Assembly: GCF_014655595.1 (NCBI RefSeq)
Contig: NZ_BNBL01000007.1
Coordinates: forward strand, 77,909 to 141,908
Direction of reading: 5' to 3'
From: Streptomyces griseocarneus
Lineage (GTDB): Bacteria > Actinomycetota > Actinomycetes > Streptomycetales > Streptomycetaceae
DNA: 64,000 bases
Numbering within the stretch: position 1 is the stretch's first letter; every line of letters starts with the position of its first letter. Position numbers and translations under genes: made by a program. The notes below the pieces were generated by a model, which saw nothing but the letters and a program-made list of their open reading frames with translations, did not search any database and was not told the origin of the DNA. Positions 32,255-40,514 of this stretch are shown one piece after another.

Positions 32255-33607
32255 TCAGCGGACGAGCCGCCCGGCCAACAGGATCAGGCGCGCCAGCTCG
32301 CCGTGGCAGATGTCGCTGTGGGCGCCCGAGGGCGGGCCGCCGCGCCGGACGACCGCCGCGACGTCGACGTTCACGCACCCCTCGGCGGGCAGCGCCGCGA
32401 GGGCCCGGTCGAGCCGCAGGCTCTCGGTGCCCTCCACGGCCTGGACGCCGTCGTGGCCCATCGCGCCCCAGCGGGCGTCGCGCGGGCCGAACGCCGAGGC
32501 GGGGTCGCGGGAGACCTGGGAGGCGAGGGGATAGAGCAGGCCCAGCGCCTGGTCGTGGTGCGAGTGGCAGCACACCACCGGACCGCGCACCCTGCTCTGC
32601 AGCCCCTTCAGGGCGCCGCCCCGGCCGGCGTCGAAGGGCAGCCGGGGCGCGAAGGCGTAGTGCGAGAAGGCGCCTTGAAGCAGGGTGAGGGAGTGCACGC
32701 AGCCGGTGCGCTCCGGAAGCGCGCCGAGCGCGAACGCCATGAGCCGCGCGCCGAAGCTGTGCCCCACCAGATGGACCCGCAGCTCGGGGGCGGCCTCGGC
32801 GAGCAGCCCCAGCACCGGCCCCAGCCCCGCGCCGCCGACCGTGCCCGCGCGCCGTTTCATCTCCCAGTACGAGCCCTGGCGCAGCAGCTCGAGGGCGCCG
32901 CTCCACAGCCGCCGGCCGAGATCGCCGAAGAGCTCGGCCCTGCCCGGGTCGGCCGCCGCGCCGGGGGGATCCTCCATGGCGGCCAGCGCGTCCGCGAAGC
33001 GGCCGCACACGCGCGCCGGGTCGTCGGCGAACATCACCGGCTCCGCGGCGGCCTCCGCGTCCGGCTCCATGTCGTGCGCGGACGGGCCCGCGGCGGCCGC
33101 CGCACCCGGCCGGCGCGGGGCGACCAGCCGGCGCACGAGGGCCGCGAACTCCTCCAGCCGCGCCGGGTCGTCGGGCCGCCGCTCGAGCAGTTCCGCCAGC
33201 CGGTCCAGCAGCGTCTCGTTGCCGGGGAAGGCCCGGGCCAGCGCCCGCAGCGTCGCGGGCTCGAGGCAGGGCGCGGCGGCGGGCGCGGCGGCCGGTGCGG
33301 CGGAGGGCGCGGGGAAGTCCGGAATCGGCTCGTCCGCGAAGCGCATGGACGGCCAGATCACGCCGGCGTAGCCGAGGCGCGCGGGGCTCCCGCTCTCCCT
33401 GAGAAGGGCGGGGAAGGGGGCGAGGAAGCGGTCGTAGAGGAGGGTGGCGGTCGGCCGGTCGTTGTTCCAGCCGTGCGCGAAGACCACCAGGTCGGTGAGT
33501 CCCCGCTCCGGCACCTCCCGTACCAGGGCGTCCCGCTCGCCCGCGTCGGGATCCCCCTCGGCGTCGAACGTCAGCTCCCAGTACGGCTCCACGGATATGC
33601 CCGCCAT
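32255..33607 (-). CDS. Alpha/beta-hydrolase-fold serine esterase-like protein
   Basis: 450 residues. An early oxyanion-type strand LTDLVVFAHGWNND and the nucleophile elbow LVGHSFGARL (Ser284) mark an α/β hydrolase. HSHHDQALG further on may hold the acid/base residues. A long low-complexity Pro/Ala insertion (~105–125) and an acidic insertion (~185) separate the first strand from the catalytic core. No signal peptide is visible, so it is probably cytoplasmic. Substrate unknown; similar proteins are annotated as serine peptidase or esterase. ATG 33607 begins just before the first strand. Confidence 0.75.
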   Translation of the reverse strand: MAGISVEPYWELTFDAEGDPDAGERDALVREVPERGLTDLVVFAHGWNNDRPTATLLYDRFLAPFPALLRESGSPARLGYAGVIWPSMRFADEPIPDFPAPSAAPAAAPAAAPCLEPATLRALARAFPGNETLLDRLAELLERRPDDPARLEEFAALVRRLVAPRRPGAAAAAGPSAHDMEPDAEAAAEPVMFADDPARVCGRFADALAAMEDPPGAAADPGRAELFGDLGRRLWSGALELLRQGSYWEMKRRAGTVGGAGLGPVLGLLAEAAPELRVHLVGHSFGARLMAFALGALPERTGCVHSLTLLQGAFSHYAFAPRLPFDAGRGGALKGLQSRVRGPVVCCHSHHDQALGLLYPLASQVSRDPASAFGPRDARWGAMGHDGVQAVEGTESLRLDRALAALPAEGCVNVDVAAVVRRGGPPSGAHSDICHGELARLILLAGRLVR

Positions 33608-33780
33608 GGCGCGTCCCCCTGCCCCGGTCCGGTGTGCGCGCATCTTCCTGCCGTCAAGAGGACATGTCCAGTCTCTCCCGTGCCGGTTCACCCGTCCGTG
33701 AGTCACGCGCCGAAAGCCCGTGTGCGGGGTCAGGTGTACGGAAACGTGCGGTGGGGGCCGATCGGCCCCTACCGCCACGA

Positions 33781-33800
33781 CATACCGACCGGTTAGTCTG
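33781..33800 (+). promoter_or_regulatory. TetR-type operator upstream of the SDR gene
   Basis: CATACCGACCGGTTAGTCTG. The left half is identical to the near-perfect palindrome at 37682–37701 and the right half is degenerate. It lies 32–51 bp before the SDR GTG, where it would block transcription. The TetR encoded at 34691 is the likely binder. Confidence 0.65.
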
Positions 33801-33831
33801 CGCGGGCCGTCGGTGCGAGGGAGGTACGAGC

Positions 33832-34641
33832 GTGAAGTCCGTACGGAACGCGGGAGTTGTGGTCACCGGGGCGGGCGGCGGCATCGGCGCCGCGCTCGCC
33901 CGCCGGTTCGCCGCCGAGGGGGCCCGCGTCGTGGTCAACGACCTCGACGCCGCCAAGGCCGCCGCCGTCGCCGACGAGACCGGCGCCACCGCCGTCCCCG
34001 GCGACGCCTCCGCGGTCCTGCCCGCCGCCCGCGAGGCCCTGGGCGGCGTGATCGACGTCTACTGCGCCAACGCCGGCGTCGCCCACACCGGCGGCCCCGA
34101 GGCCGGCGAGGACGCCTGGGCCGAGGCCTGGGACGTCAACGTCATGGCCCACGTCCGCGCGGCCCGCGGGCTGCTCCCCGGATGGCTCGAGCGCGGCAGC
34201 GGGCGCTTCGTGTCCACGGTCTCCGCGGCCGGCCTCCTCACGATGGTCGGCTCGGCCCCGTACAGCGTCTCCAAGCACGCCGCCCTCGCCTTCGCGGAAT
34301 GGCTCTCGCTCACCTACCGCCACCGCGGCGTCGACGTGCACGCCATCTGCCCGGCGGGCGTCCGCACGGACATGCTGCGCGACGCCGGGGCCGTGGGCGA
34401 CCTCCTCCTGCGGCCCACCGCCGTCGACCCCGCGGCCGTGGCGGACGCGCTCTTCGAGGGCATGGCCGCGGGCCGCTTCCTGATCCTCCCGCACCCCGAG
34501 GTGGCCGGCTTCGCCGCCGCCCGCGCGGCCGACCCCGACCGCTGGCTCGAGGGGATGAACCACCTCCAGCGCAAGGTCGAGGACCTGGCCCCGCCCCCGG
34601 ACCGGCCGGCACCGGACTCGGGCGGGCGGCCGCGGGACTAA
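33832..34641 (+). CDS. Short-chain dehydrogenase/reductase (SDR)
   Basis: 269 residues, NAD(P)-dependent classical SDR. It has cofactor motif TGAGGGIG (12–19), NDLD after strand β2 (Asp typical of NAD-type choice), CANAGVA, catalytic Ser131 (STVSAAG) and YSVSK (Tyr144, Lys148). GTG 33832 follows GAGGGAGG. An operator overlaps its promoter and the tetR gene follows 49 bp later, so it belongs to an acyl-CoA-type regulon with the divergent dehydrogenase/kinase pair. Likely substrate is a hydroxyacyl-CoA or a secondary alcohol; inference only. Confidence 0.9.
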   Translation: MKSVRNAGVVVTGAGGGIGAALARRFAAEGARVVVNDLDAAKAAAVADETGATAVPGDASAVLPAAREALGGVIDVYCANAGVAHTGGPEAGEDAWAEAWDVNVMAHVRAARGLLPGWLERGSGRFVSTVSAAGLLTMVGSAPYSVSKHAALAFAEWLSLTYRHRGVDVHAICPAGVRTDMLRDAGAVGDLLLRPTAVDPAAVADALFEGMAAGRFLILPHPEVAGFAAARAADPDRWLEGMNHLQRKVEDLAPPPDRPAPDSGGRPRD

Positions 34642-34690
34642 TGTGCGGGACGTGCACGGGGCACAGCGGCGGAAGGGCGGGTGGCGGGCG

Positions 34691-35302
34691 ATGACGACCA
34701 GGACGGCGACGGCCGGGGTGACGGACAGCGGCGGAAGGCCGGTGCCGCGGCGGCTGCTGGCCGCCGCCACCCGGCTGTTCGCCGAACGGGGCTACGACCG
34801 TACGTCCGTACAGGAGATCGTGGAGGCGGCGGGCGTCACCAAGGGCGCGCTGTATCACTATTTCGGGTCGAAGGACGATCTGCTGCACGAGGTCTACGGG
34901 CGGGTGCTGCGGCTCCAGCAGGAGCGGCTCGACGGCTTCGCGGGCGCGGACGCGCCGGTGGAGCAGCGGCTGCGGGCCGCCGCGGCCGACGTCGTGGTGA
35001 CGACCATAGAGAACCTCGACGACACGAAGATCTTCTTCCGGTCCATGCACCACCTCGGCCCCGAGAAGTGCAAGCAGGTGCGCGCCGAACGCCGCCGCTA
35101 CCACGAGCGGTTCCGGGCCCTGGTCGAGGAGGGCCAGCGCACGGGCGTCTTCAGCTCCGCGACCCCGGCCGACCTGGTGGTGGACTACCACTTCGGCTCC
35201 GTCCACCACCTCGGCAGCTGGTACCGCCCGGACGGCGCGCTCACGCCCCGGCAGGTCGCCGACCACCTGGCGGACCTGCTGATGCGGGCGCTGCGACCGT
35301 AG
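34691..35302 (+). CDS. TetR-family regulator of the SDR/ACAD/APH regulon
   Basis: 203 residues. HTH: RRLLAAATRLFAERGYDRTSVQEIVEAAGVTKGALYHYFGSKDDLLHEVY (about 17–66). The C-terminal domain contains DDTKIFFRSMHHLGPEKCKQVRAERRRY and a characteristic end DYHFGSVHHLGSWYRPDGALTPRQVADHLADLLMRAL, as in KstR/FadR-like regulators that bind acyl-CoAs. ATG 34691 lies within GGGCGGGTGGCGGGCG. It is the only regulator between the two shared operators, so it is the natural repressor for both. Ligand probably an acyl- or hydroxyacyl-CoA. Confidence 0.9.
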   Translation: MTTRTATAGVTDSGGRPVPRRLLAAATRLFAERGYDRTSVQEIVEAAGVTKGALYHYFGSKDDLLHEVYGRVLRLQQERLDGFAGADAPVEQRLRAAAADVVVTTIENLDDTKIFFRSMHHLGPEKCKQVRAERRRYHERFRALVEEGQRTGVFSSATPADLVVDYHFGSVHHLGSWYRPDGALTPRQVADHLADLLMRALRP

Positions 35303-35374
35303 GGCCGGGGCCCGGGCCTCTTCGGCCCCGGGCCCCTGCCCCTCGGCTTCCCCTCAGTTCCGCTCGGCTTCCCC

Positions 35375-36607
35375 TCAGCGGTATTGCGCGAGCTCCCGGC
35401 GGGCCAGCGAGCGCTGGTGCACCTCGTCCGGCCCGTCGGCCAGGCGCAGCGTCCGCGCCGCGGCCCACAGCTCCGCCAGCGGGAAGTCCTGGCTCACCCC
35501 CGCCGCCCCGTGCAGCTGCACCGCCTTGTCGAGGATGTCCACGACCGTGCGCGGGGTGGCGATCTTGATGGCCTGGATCTCGGTGTGGGCGCCCTTGTTG
35601 CCCACGGTGTCCATGAGCCACGCGGTCTTCAGCACCAGCAGCCGCAGCTGCTCCACGGCCACGCGCGCGTCCGCGATCCACTCCCGCACCACCCCCTGCC
35701 GGGCGAGCGGCTCGCCGAAGGCCGTACGGGTCAGCGCCCGCCGGCACATCAGCTCGATGGCCCGCTCGGCCATGCCGATCAGGCGCATGCAGTGGTGGAT
35801 GCGGCCGGGGCCCAGCCGGGCCTGGGCGATGGCGAAGCCGCCGCCCTCCTCGCCGATCAGGTTGCCCGCGGGCACGCGGACGTCATCGAAGACGACCTCG
35901 GCGTGACCGCCGTGGTAGTGGTCCTCGTAGCCGTAGACCGTCATGGCCCGCCGGATCTCCACGCCGGGGGTGTCGCTCGGCACCAGCACCATCGACTGCC
36001 GGCGGCGGACGTCCGCGGCGCCCGGGTCGGTCTGGCCCATCACGATGAAGATCCGGCAATTCGGGTGCAGGGCGCCGGAGATGTACCACTTGCGGCCGTT
36101 GATGACGTACGTGTCGCCGTCCCGCTCGATGCGCGTCTCGATGTTCGTCGCGTCGGAGGAGGCCACCTCCGGCTCCGTCATCGCGAAGGCCGAACGGATC
36201 TCGCCGGCGAGCAGCGGGCGCAGCCAGCGCTCGCGCTGCTCCCGGCTGCCGAACTGCGCCAGCAGCTCCATGTTCCCGGTGTCGGGCGCCGCGCAGTTGA
36301 GGGCCGTGGGGGCCAGCTGCGGGCTGCGGCCGGTGATCTCGGCCAGCGGCGCGTACTGCAGGTTGGTCAGCCCGGCGCCGCGCTCCTCGCCGGGCAGGCC
36401 GTCCCCGTCCGGGAGGAACAGGTTCCACAGCCCTTGCCGGCGCGCCTCCGCCTTGAGCTCCTCCACCACCGGCGGCACGTCCCACGGGGAGGCGAGCTTC
36501 GCGCGCTGTTCTGCGGCGGTGGCCTCGGCCGGGTGAACGTGCTCGTCCATGAAGGCCAGCAGCCTGCCGCGCAGTTCCTCGGTACGGGCGTCGAATGCGA
36601 AGTCCAT
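35375..36607 (-). CDS. Acyl-CoA dehydrogenase, ACAD10/11-like
   Basis: FAD-dependent acyl-CoA dehydrogenase, 410 residues, full length. The middle-domain motif AFAMTEPEVASSDATNIET and the substrate/FAD segment VINGRKWYISGA are present. The C-terminal helices contain FGEPLARQGVVREWIAD and VQLHGAAGVSQDFPLAELWAAARTLRLADGPDEVH. The MTEPEVASSDATNI wording and WYISGALHPNC are what I associate with the ACAD10/ACAD11 branch. The APH-like kinase gene lies 5 bp upstream, so they are an operon and probably physical partners. In the human homologues both domains are fused and act on 4-hydroxyacyl-CoAs. A similar role is inferred here. Confidence 0.92.
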   Translation of the reverse strand: MDFAFDARTEELRGRLLAFMDEHVHPAEATAAEQRAKLASPWDVPPVVEELKAEARRQGLWNLFLPDGDGLPGEERGAGLTNLQYAPLAEITGRSPQLAPTALNCAAPDTGNMELLAQFGSREQRERWLRPLLAGEIRSAFAMTEPEVASSDATNIETRIERDGDTYVINGRKWYISGALHPNCRIFIVMGQTDPGAADVRRRQSMVLVPSDTPGVEIRRAMTVYGYEDHYHGGHAEVVFDDVRVPAGNLIGEEGGGFAIAQARLGPGRIHHCMRLIGMAERAIELMCRRALTRTAFGEPLARQGVVREWIADARVAVEQLRLLVLKTAWLMDTVGNKGAHTEIQAIKIATPRTVVDILDKAVQLHGAAGVSQDFPLAELWAAARTLRLADGPDEVHQRSLARRELAQYR

Positions 36608-36612
36608 GGGAC

Positions 36613-37635
36613 TCAGCCCTCCTCGAGGGTGGTCAGGCCGTTGCGGACGAAGAGCGGGACCAGCTGCCCGATGCGGTCGAAGCCCGCGCCGACGGTCTGC
36701 CCCAGGGTGTAGCGGTAGTGGATGCCCTCGAGGATCACGGCGAGCTTGAAGTAGGCGAACGCGGTGTACCAGGGCAGCGCCGTCACGTCGCGGCCCGAGC
36801 GGGCGGCGTACCGCTCGACGATCTCGGCCGGCGTGGGATGGCCGGGCGCCTCGCGCGTGGTGCCGACGGGGGAGCCGGCGACGGCCCGCTGCTCGCTGTA
36901 CATGACCAGCAGGCCCAGGTCGGTGAGCGGGTCGCCGAGCGTGGACATCTCCCAGTCCAGGACGGCCGCGACGGTGTCGTCGGCGCCGACGAGCACGTTG
37001 TCGAGCCGGTAGTCACCGTGCACGACGGCCGGGGCGGGAGAGCGGGGCAGCGCCGCGCCCAGCGCCGCGCGCAGCTCGTCGATCCCGGCCAGCTCACGGC
37101 TGCGGGAGGCCTCGAGCTGCTTCCCCCACCGCCGCAGCTGCCGCTCCAGGAACCCCTCGGGCCGCCCGAAGTCCGCGAGCCCGGCCGCCTCCGGGTCCAC
37201 GGCGTGCAGCTCGACGAGCGTGTCGGCGAGCCCCAGCACGACCTCGCGCGTACGCCGCGGGCCGATCGCGGCGAGCTGCCCGGCGGTGCGGTACGGCGTG
37301 CCCTCGACGAACTCCATGACGTAGAAGGGCGCCCCGATCACGTCCTCGTCCTCGCACAGCAGCACCGCCCCCGGCACCGGGACCGCCGTCCCCCGCAGCG
37401 CGCTGATCACCCGGTGCTCGCGCCGCATGTCGTGCGCGGTCGCCAGCACGTGCCCGAGCGGCGGCCGGCGGACCGCCCACCGCGACGTCCCGTCGGTGAC
37501 GGCGTACGTGAGGTTGGACCGGCCCCCCTCGATCAGCCCGGCCGTCAGCTCCCCGCCCACCAGCCCGGGCAGCACCCGGTCCAGATGGGCCCGAAGCCGC
37601 TTCGGATCGAGTCCGGGGGGATTGCCCTTGCTCAT
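36613..37635 (-). CDS. APH-family phosphotransferase partner of the acyl-CoA dehydrogenase
   Basis: 340 residues, aminoglycoside-phosphotransferase/choline-kinase fold. The first lobe has GGRSNLTYAVTDG and WAVRRPPLGHVLATAHDMRREHRVISAL. The catalytic loop is HGDYRLDNVL and the metal-binding Asp is in LDWEMSTLGDPLTDLG. The PLGHVLATAHDM stretch is typical of the kinase half of ACAD10/11 rather than of drug-resistance enzymes, so antibiotic phosphorylation is unlikely. ATG 37635 has GAGGAG about 8 bp upstream. It is the first gene of the two-gene operon and a TetR operator lies 47–66 bp upstream. It probably phosphorylates a hydroxyacyl-CoA so the dehydrogenase can eliminate phosphate. Confidence 0.85.
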   Translation of the reverse strand: MSKGNPPGLDPKRLRAHLDRVLPGLVGGELTAGLIEGGRSNLTYAVTDGTSRWAVRRPPLGHVLATAHDMRREHRVISALRGTAVPVPGAVLLCEDEDVIGAPFYVMEFVEGTPYRTAGQLAAIGPRRTREVVLGLADTLVELHAVDPEAAGLADFGRPEGFLERQLRRWGKQLEASRSRELAGIDELRAALGAALPRSPAPAVVHGDYRLDNVLVGADDTVAAVLDWEMSTLGDPLTDLGLLVMYSEQRAVAGSPVGTTREAPGHPTPAEIVERYAARSGRDVTALPWYTAFAYFKLAVILEGIHYRYTLGQTVGAGFDRIGQLVPLFVRNGLTTLEEG

Positions 37636-37680
37636 CGCACGCTCCTCGTCAGGGGAGTTGGCCGCCACGTCCGGAGGCCA

Positions 37681-38928
37681 TCATGCCGACCGGTCGGTAT
37701 GTCGTCCAGGGGTCTCCTCGGCCTCGTGTCCCAGAGAACGCTCCGCGTTGTCGATGAGCTCCTTGTAGGTCAGCACCTCCACCCGGTTCCGGTGGGTGTT
37801 GTGGACGCGGAGCGTTTCGTTGATCTCGCTCTCCGGAATTCCGGGATGGGCGTCGGGGTGCCCGATGAGGACGACGCCGGTGGCGCGGCGGGTCTCGTAG
37901 CCGAACTCCTCACGGATCCGCTCACGGTGCTCATCCAGCCCCACCAGGTAGTGGACCACCTGTCCCACGGCATCGTTGACGTGATGGGAGGGCACCCATC
38001 CGTTGCGATGCCGCTTGACGAGCCCGTCACCGAGCCGCGCCGCTTGCTTGAGCTCCACGACGTGCAGCGCGCCGTCCCCGCGGATGAGCGGGATGTCGAC
38101 TTCGTTTCCCGGCACGAGGCGGCGGTGCGCCGCCTCGCCGACGAAGCGGCCGCCGAAGATCCAGTACTGGCCACGCAGGGCGCGCTGGAGGTCGTGCTCC
38201 GAGGCCAGGGGGTCCTCGGCCACCTGCCGCAGGTGGGCGAGCGCCGCCGATCGGCGCTGCCATTCGGCCGCTTGCAGGACGAGCCGCCCGTCCTCGTCGG
38301 CGGCCAGGACGGCCAGGGCCTCGGGTGACGACACGATGCGGCGGGCCGCTTCCTTCGCATCGATCTCCACCCTGCGCTGCAGGACGCGCTCCATCCAGAG
38401 CGCCATTTCGGCTCGGCCACGGGGTATGCGGTACCGGGCCGGCTCTTCGGCAGGTGCCTCCAGGAACGGCACGTCCAGGCTCTGTGCCTCGATGTGGGCG
38501 AGAAGCTCGCCGGCCGAGGCCTCCGGCTGCTCGTCCACGAAGGTGCGGCCCACTTCCGTCCAGAACTTGCTGCTGGCGCGGAGGGTCGCCGACAGCCAGT
38601 TCCGGACGTTGTCGTTGCGCGGCCCCTGCTGGAACAGGCGGTACTTTTCCTCGAAATCGGGTCGGAGCAACCGTCCCTGGGCGTAGTAAAGGCAGTCCTG
38701 CAGGACGCGCAGCACCTCCCAGTCCTCGGCCTCGCTCGCGCTCTTGCGAGCCTCCCCGAGCAGATCCAGCAGCCGCCGGCCACCTCTGCGGTTCCCCCCG
38801 GCCCCGCCGTTCATATGGCGACGCGCGGCGTCGATGCGGTCCTTGACCGCGGTGGCTGACGCCGCTTCGTACGTCTTGTCGAGAACCAGCTCCAGCGCCC
38901 AGTCCGATCTCACGTCCATGCGCCGCAT
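37681..38928 (-). CDS. Shedu-type anti-phage nuclease (SduA, DUF4263)
   Basis: 415 residues. The C-terminal ~180 residues carry the DUF4263 PD-(D/E)xK nuclease pattern: Glu in EHDLQRALRGQYWIFGG, Asp278 in NEVDIPLIRG, Glu292-Leu-Lys294 in HVVELKQA, then AVGQVVHYLVGLDEHR, ATGVVLIGHPD and VLTYKELID. The ~200-residue helical N-terminus is variable, as in this family, where it senses or oligomerises. Shedu is a single-gene defence system, so this may be complete. Base use is visibly less GC-rich than neighbours, suggesting transfer. Start: ATG 38928 (MRRMDVRSDW); ATG 38919 is also possible and no ribosome-binding site is seen, so a leaderless transcript is likely. Defence function is inferred from family. 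Confidence 0.78.
   Translation of the reverse strand: MRRMDVRSDWALELVLDKTYEAASATAVKDRIDAARRHMNGGAGGNRRGGRRLLDLLGEARKSASEAEDWEVLRVLQDCLYYAQGRLLRPDFEEKYRLFQQGPRNDNVRNWLSATLRASSKFWTEVGRTFVDEQPEASAGELLAHIEAQSLDVPFLEAPAEEPARYRIPRGRAEMALWMERVLQRRVEIDAKEAARRIVSSPEALAVLAADEDGRLVLQAAEWQRRSAALAHLRQVAEDPLASEHDLQRALRGQYWIFGGRFVGEAAHRRLVPGNEVDIPLIRGDGALHVVELKQAARLGDGLVKRHRNGWVPSHHVNDAVGQVVHYLVGLDEHRERIREEFGYETRRATGVVLIGHPDAHPGIPESEINETLRVHNTHRNRVEVLTYKELIDNAERSLGHEAEETPGRHTDRSA
37682..37701 (-). promoter_or_regulatory. Near-perfect 20-bp palindromic operator upstream of the kinase/ACAD operon
   Basis: CATGCCGACCGGTCGGTATG: 10-bp arms with a single mismatch pair. It matches the left half of the SDR operator exactly (bar one base). 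It lies inside the last codons of the Shedu-type gene, so regulatory and coding function share the same bases. Confidence 0.7.
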
Positions 38929-38965
38929 TGTGGTACCGGGCACTGACAATGCGGCGCCGCAGGCG

Positions 38966-39913
38966 TCACGCGTGGCAGGCGATGGGGCGGCCGCCGTTCA
39001 TCGTCTGCATGTCGGCGAGCACGGTGGGGGCGTCGAGCGGGGCGCCGAGGGGGAGGCCGTCCAGTTCGGCGTAGGCGCGGTGGAGGTTGGCGACCAGGCG
39101 CTCGCTCTCGCGCAGGGACGCGAACTCGCCGAGGTCGGCGGTGCGGGCGGCCTCCAGTGGGGTGCGGCCGGCGGCGTGGGAGGTGCGGGCCAGGTCCTCG
39201 ACGAAGCGCAGGTAGGCCTCGACGGTGTCGTAGACCCCGGGGTCGGTGACCCGGCCGTGGCCGGGCACGACGACGGGGGCGTCGAGGGCGCGCAGCCGCT
39301 CCACGGCGCGCAGCGAGCCGCTGAGCGAGCCCATCATGAGGAACGGCGTGCCGCCGTGGAAGACGAGGTCGCCGGTGAAGACGATGCCGTGGGCGGGCAG
39401 CCAGGCGATGGTGTCGCCGACGGTGTGGGCGACGCCGGGGTGGATCAGGCGCACCTCAATCTCGCCGATGTGCAGGGTGAGGGTGTCGCTGTAGGTGAGC
39501 GTGGGGGCGGTGACCTCGACGTGGCCGTAGTCGACCTCGGGCCACAGGGTGTGCAGCTGCAGGCCCGCGGCGAGGACCTCGCGGCGGCAGTCGTCGTGCC
39601 CGATGACGGTGGCCTCGGGGGTGAAGACGCAGTTGCCGTAGGTGTGGTCGCCGTGGTGGTGGGTGTTGACCAGGAGGGAGGGGCGCGGGGCGCCGCTCGC
39701 CGCCACCGCGTCGCTCAGCAGCAGGGCCCGCCGCTCGGTGGGCGCGGTGTCGATCAGCAGGGTGCGTCCGCCGCCGGTGACGATGCCGGCGTTGTTCAGG
39801 CACCAGCCGCCGTCGGGCTGCACGAAGGCGCTCACCCCGGGGGCGAGCGGGACGGTGTAGGGCTCGGTGCCCTCGGCTCCCGGGGCGGGTGCGGTGGTGC
39901 GCGTGCTGGTCAT
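38966..39913 (-). CDS. Metallo-beta-lactamase-fold hydrolase
   Basis: 315 residues, zinc hydrolase. Motif THHHGDHTYGN (HxHxDH, around residues 84–91) is followed by a second His in HPGVAHTVGDT, Asp in IVFTGDLVF and PGHGRVTD. A disordered N-terminus (about 18 residues) precedes the fold. The long helical tail (YDTVEAYLRFVEDLARTSHAAG…) resembles SoxH/cyclase-like MBL proteins acting on small molecules rather than β-lactams. ATG 39913. It stands alone between the Shedu-type gene and marR. Substrate unknown. Confidence 0.88.
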   Translation of the reverse strand: MTSTRTTAPAPGAEGTEPYTVPLAPGVSAFVQPDGGWCLNNAGIVTGGGRTLLIDTAPTERRALLLSDAVAASGAPRPSLLVNTHHHGDHTYGNCVFTPEATVIGHDDCRREVLAAGLQLHTLWPEVDYGHVEVTAPTLTYSDTLTLHIGEIEVRLIHPGVAHTVGDTIAWLPAHGIVFTGDLVFHGGTPFLMMGSLSGSLRAVERLRALDAPVVVPGHGRVTDPGVYDTVEAYLRFVEDLARTSHAAGRTPLEAARTADLGEFASLRESERLVANLHRAYAELDGLPLGAPLDAPTVLADMQTMNGGRPIACHA

Positions 39914-39991
39914 GCGAAGGCCTCCCGTGCCGTCCGCCGCCCGGCCGGGCGGATCCGATCACCCGTCAGAATACGGGCGGGCGGCGCCGCT

Positions 39992-40432
39992 TCACCCCCG
40001 GTGCTCGAGTCCCGGCCGCAGGCGCGCGAGGAGGTCGTACAGGGCCGTGCGCTCGTCCTCGTCGAGGGCGTCGAGCGCGCTGTGCGTGGCCTGCATCTCG
40101 GCGCGCACGCGGCGGATGGTCTCGTGGCCCTCGTCGGTGGCGACCACGTTCTTGACCCGGCGGTCGGACGGGTCGGGCTCCCGGCGCACCAGGCCGCGCG
40201 CCTCCAGCCGGTCCACGATGCCGGTGACGTTGGAGGCGTCGCACAGCAGCAGCGCGGCCAGGCCCCGCATGGGCACCGGGCCCTTGAGCTGGGCCAGCAG
40301 CTTGGCCTGGACGGAGGTGAGGCCGTGGCGGGCGGCGGCGGCCGCGAAGTCCTGCCACTGGGCGGTGCCGAGCGCGGCCACGAGCTCCAGGAGCTGGGCC
40401 TTGGTCGGGGGGTGCGGGGTGGGGCCGGTCAT
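39992..40432 (-). CDS. MarR-family regulator
   Basis: 146 residues. A winged helix is visible in QAKLLAQLKGPVPMRGLAALLLCDASNVTGIVDRLEARGLVRREPDPSDRRVKNVVATDEG, with recognition helix DASNVTGIVDRLEARG and the wing DPSDRRVK. ATG 40432 is preferred for the usual family N-terminus; ATG 40471 would add 13 residues. It is divergent from an MFS transporter with a dyad between them, the standard MarR/exporter arrangement in which a small aromatic or drug relieves repression. Confidence 0.9.
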   Translation of the reverse strand: MTGPTPHPPTKAQLLELVAALGTAQWQDFAAAAARHGLTSVQAKLLAQLKGPVPMRGLAALLLCDASNVTGIVDRLEARGLVRREPDPSDRRVKNVVATDEGHETIRRVRAEMQATHSALDALDEDERTALYDLLARLRPGLEHRG

Positions 40433-40475
40433 GGCTTCGAGTGTACTCAAGAGCTTTATGTCATTAACCATTAAC

Positions 40476-40505
40476 TTGACTACCTGAAGTATCCCCGCCT
40501 ACCGT
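40476..40505 (+). promoter_or_regulatory. Promoter of MFS/quinone-reductase operon: TTGACT-18-TACCGT
   Basis: TTGACT (40476–40481) and TACCGT (40500–40505), 18-bp spacer, oriented toward the MFS gene at 40583. The MarR-type dyad follows immediately (40515–40533). Confidence 0.65.
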
Positions 40506-40514
40506 GGTCCGAGT

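Noticed and set aside
36613..37635. Aminoglycoside resistance gene
   Set aside because: The APH fold is real, but the PLGHVLATAHDM segment and pairing with an acyl-CoA dehydrogenase fit the ACAD10/11 kinase branch.
38966..39913. Beta-lactam resistance gene
   Set aside because: MBL-fold motif present, but the architecture and tail fit small-molecule MBL hydrolases; no signal peptide.
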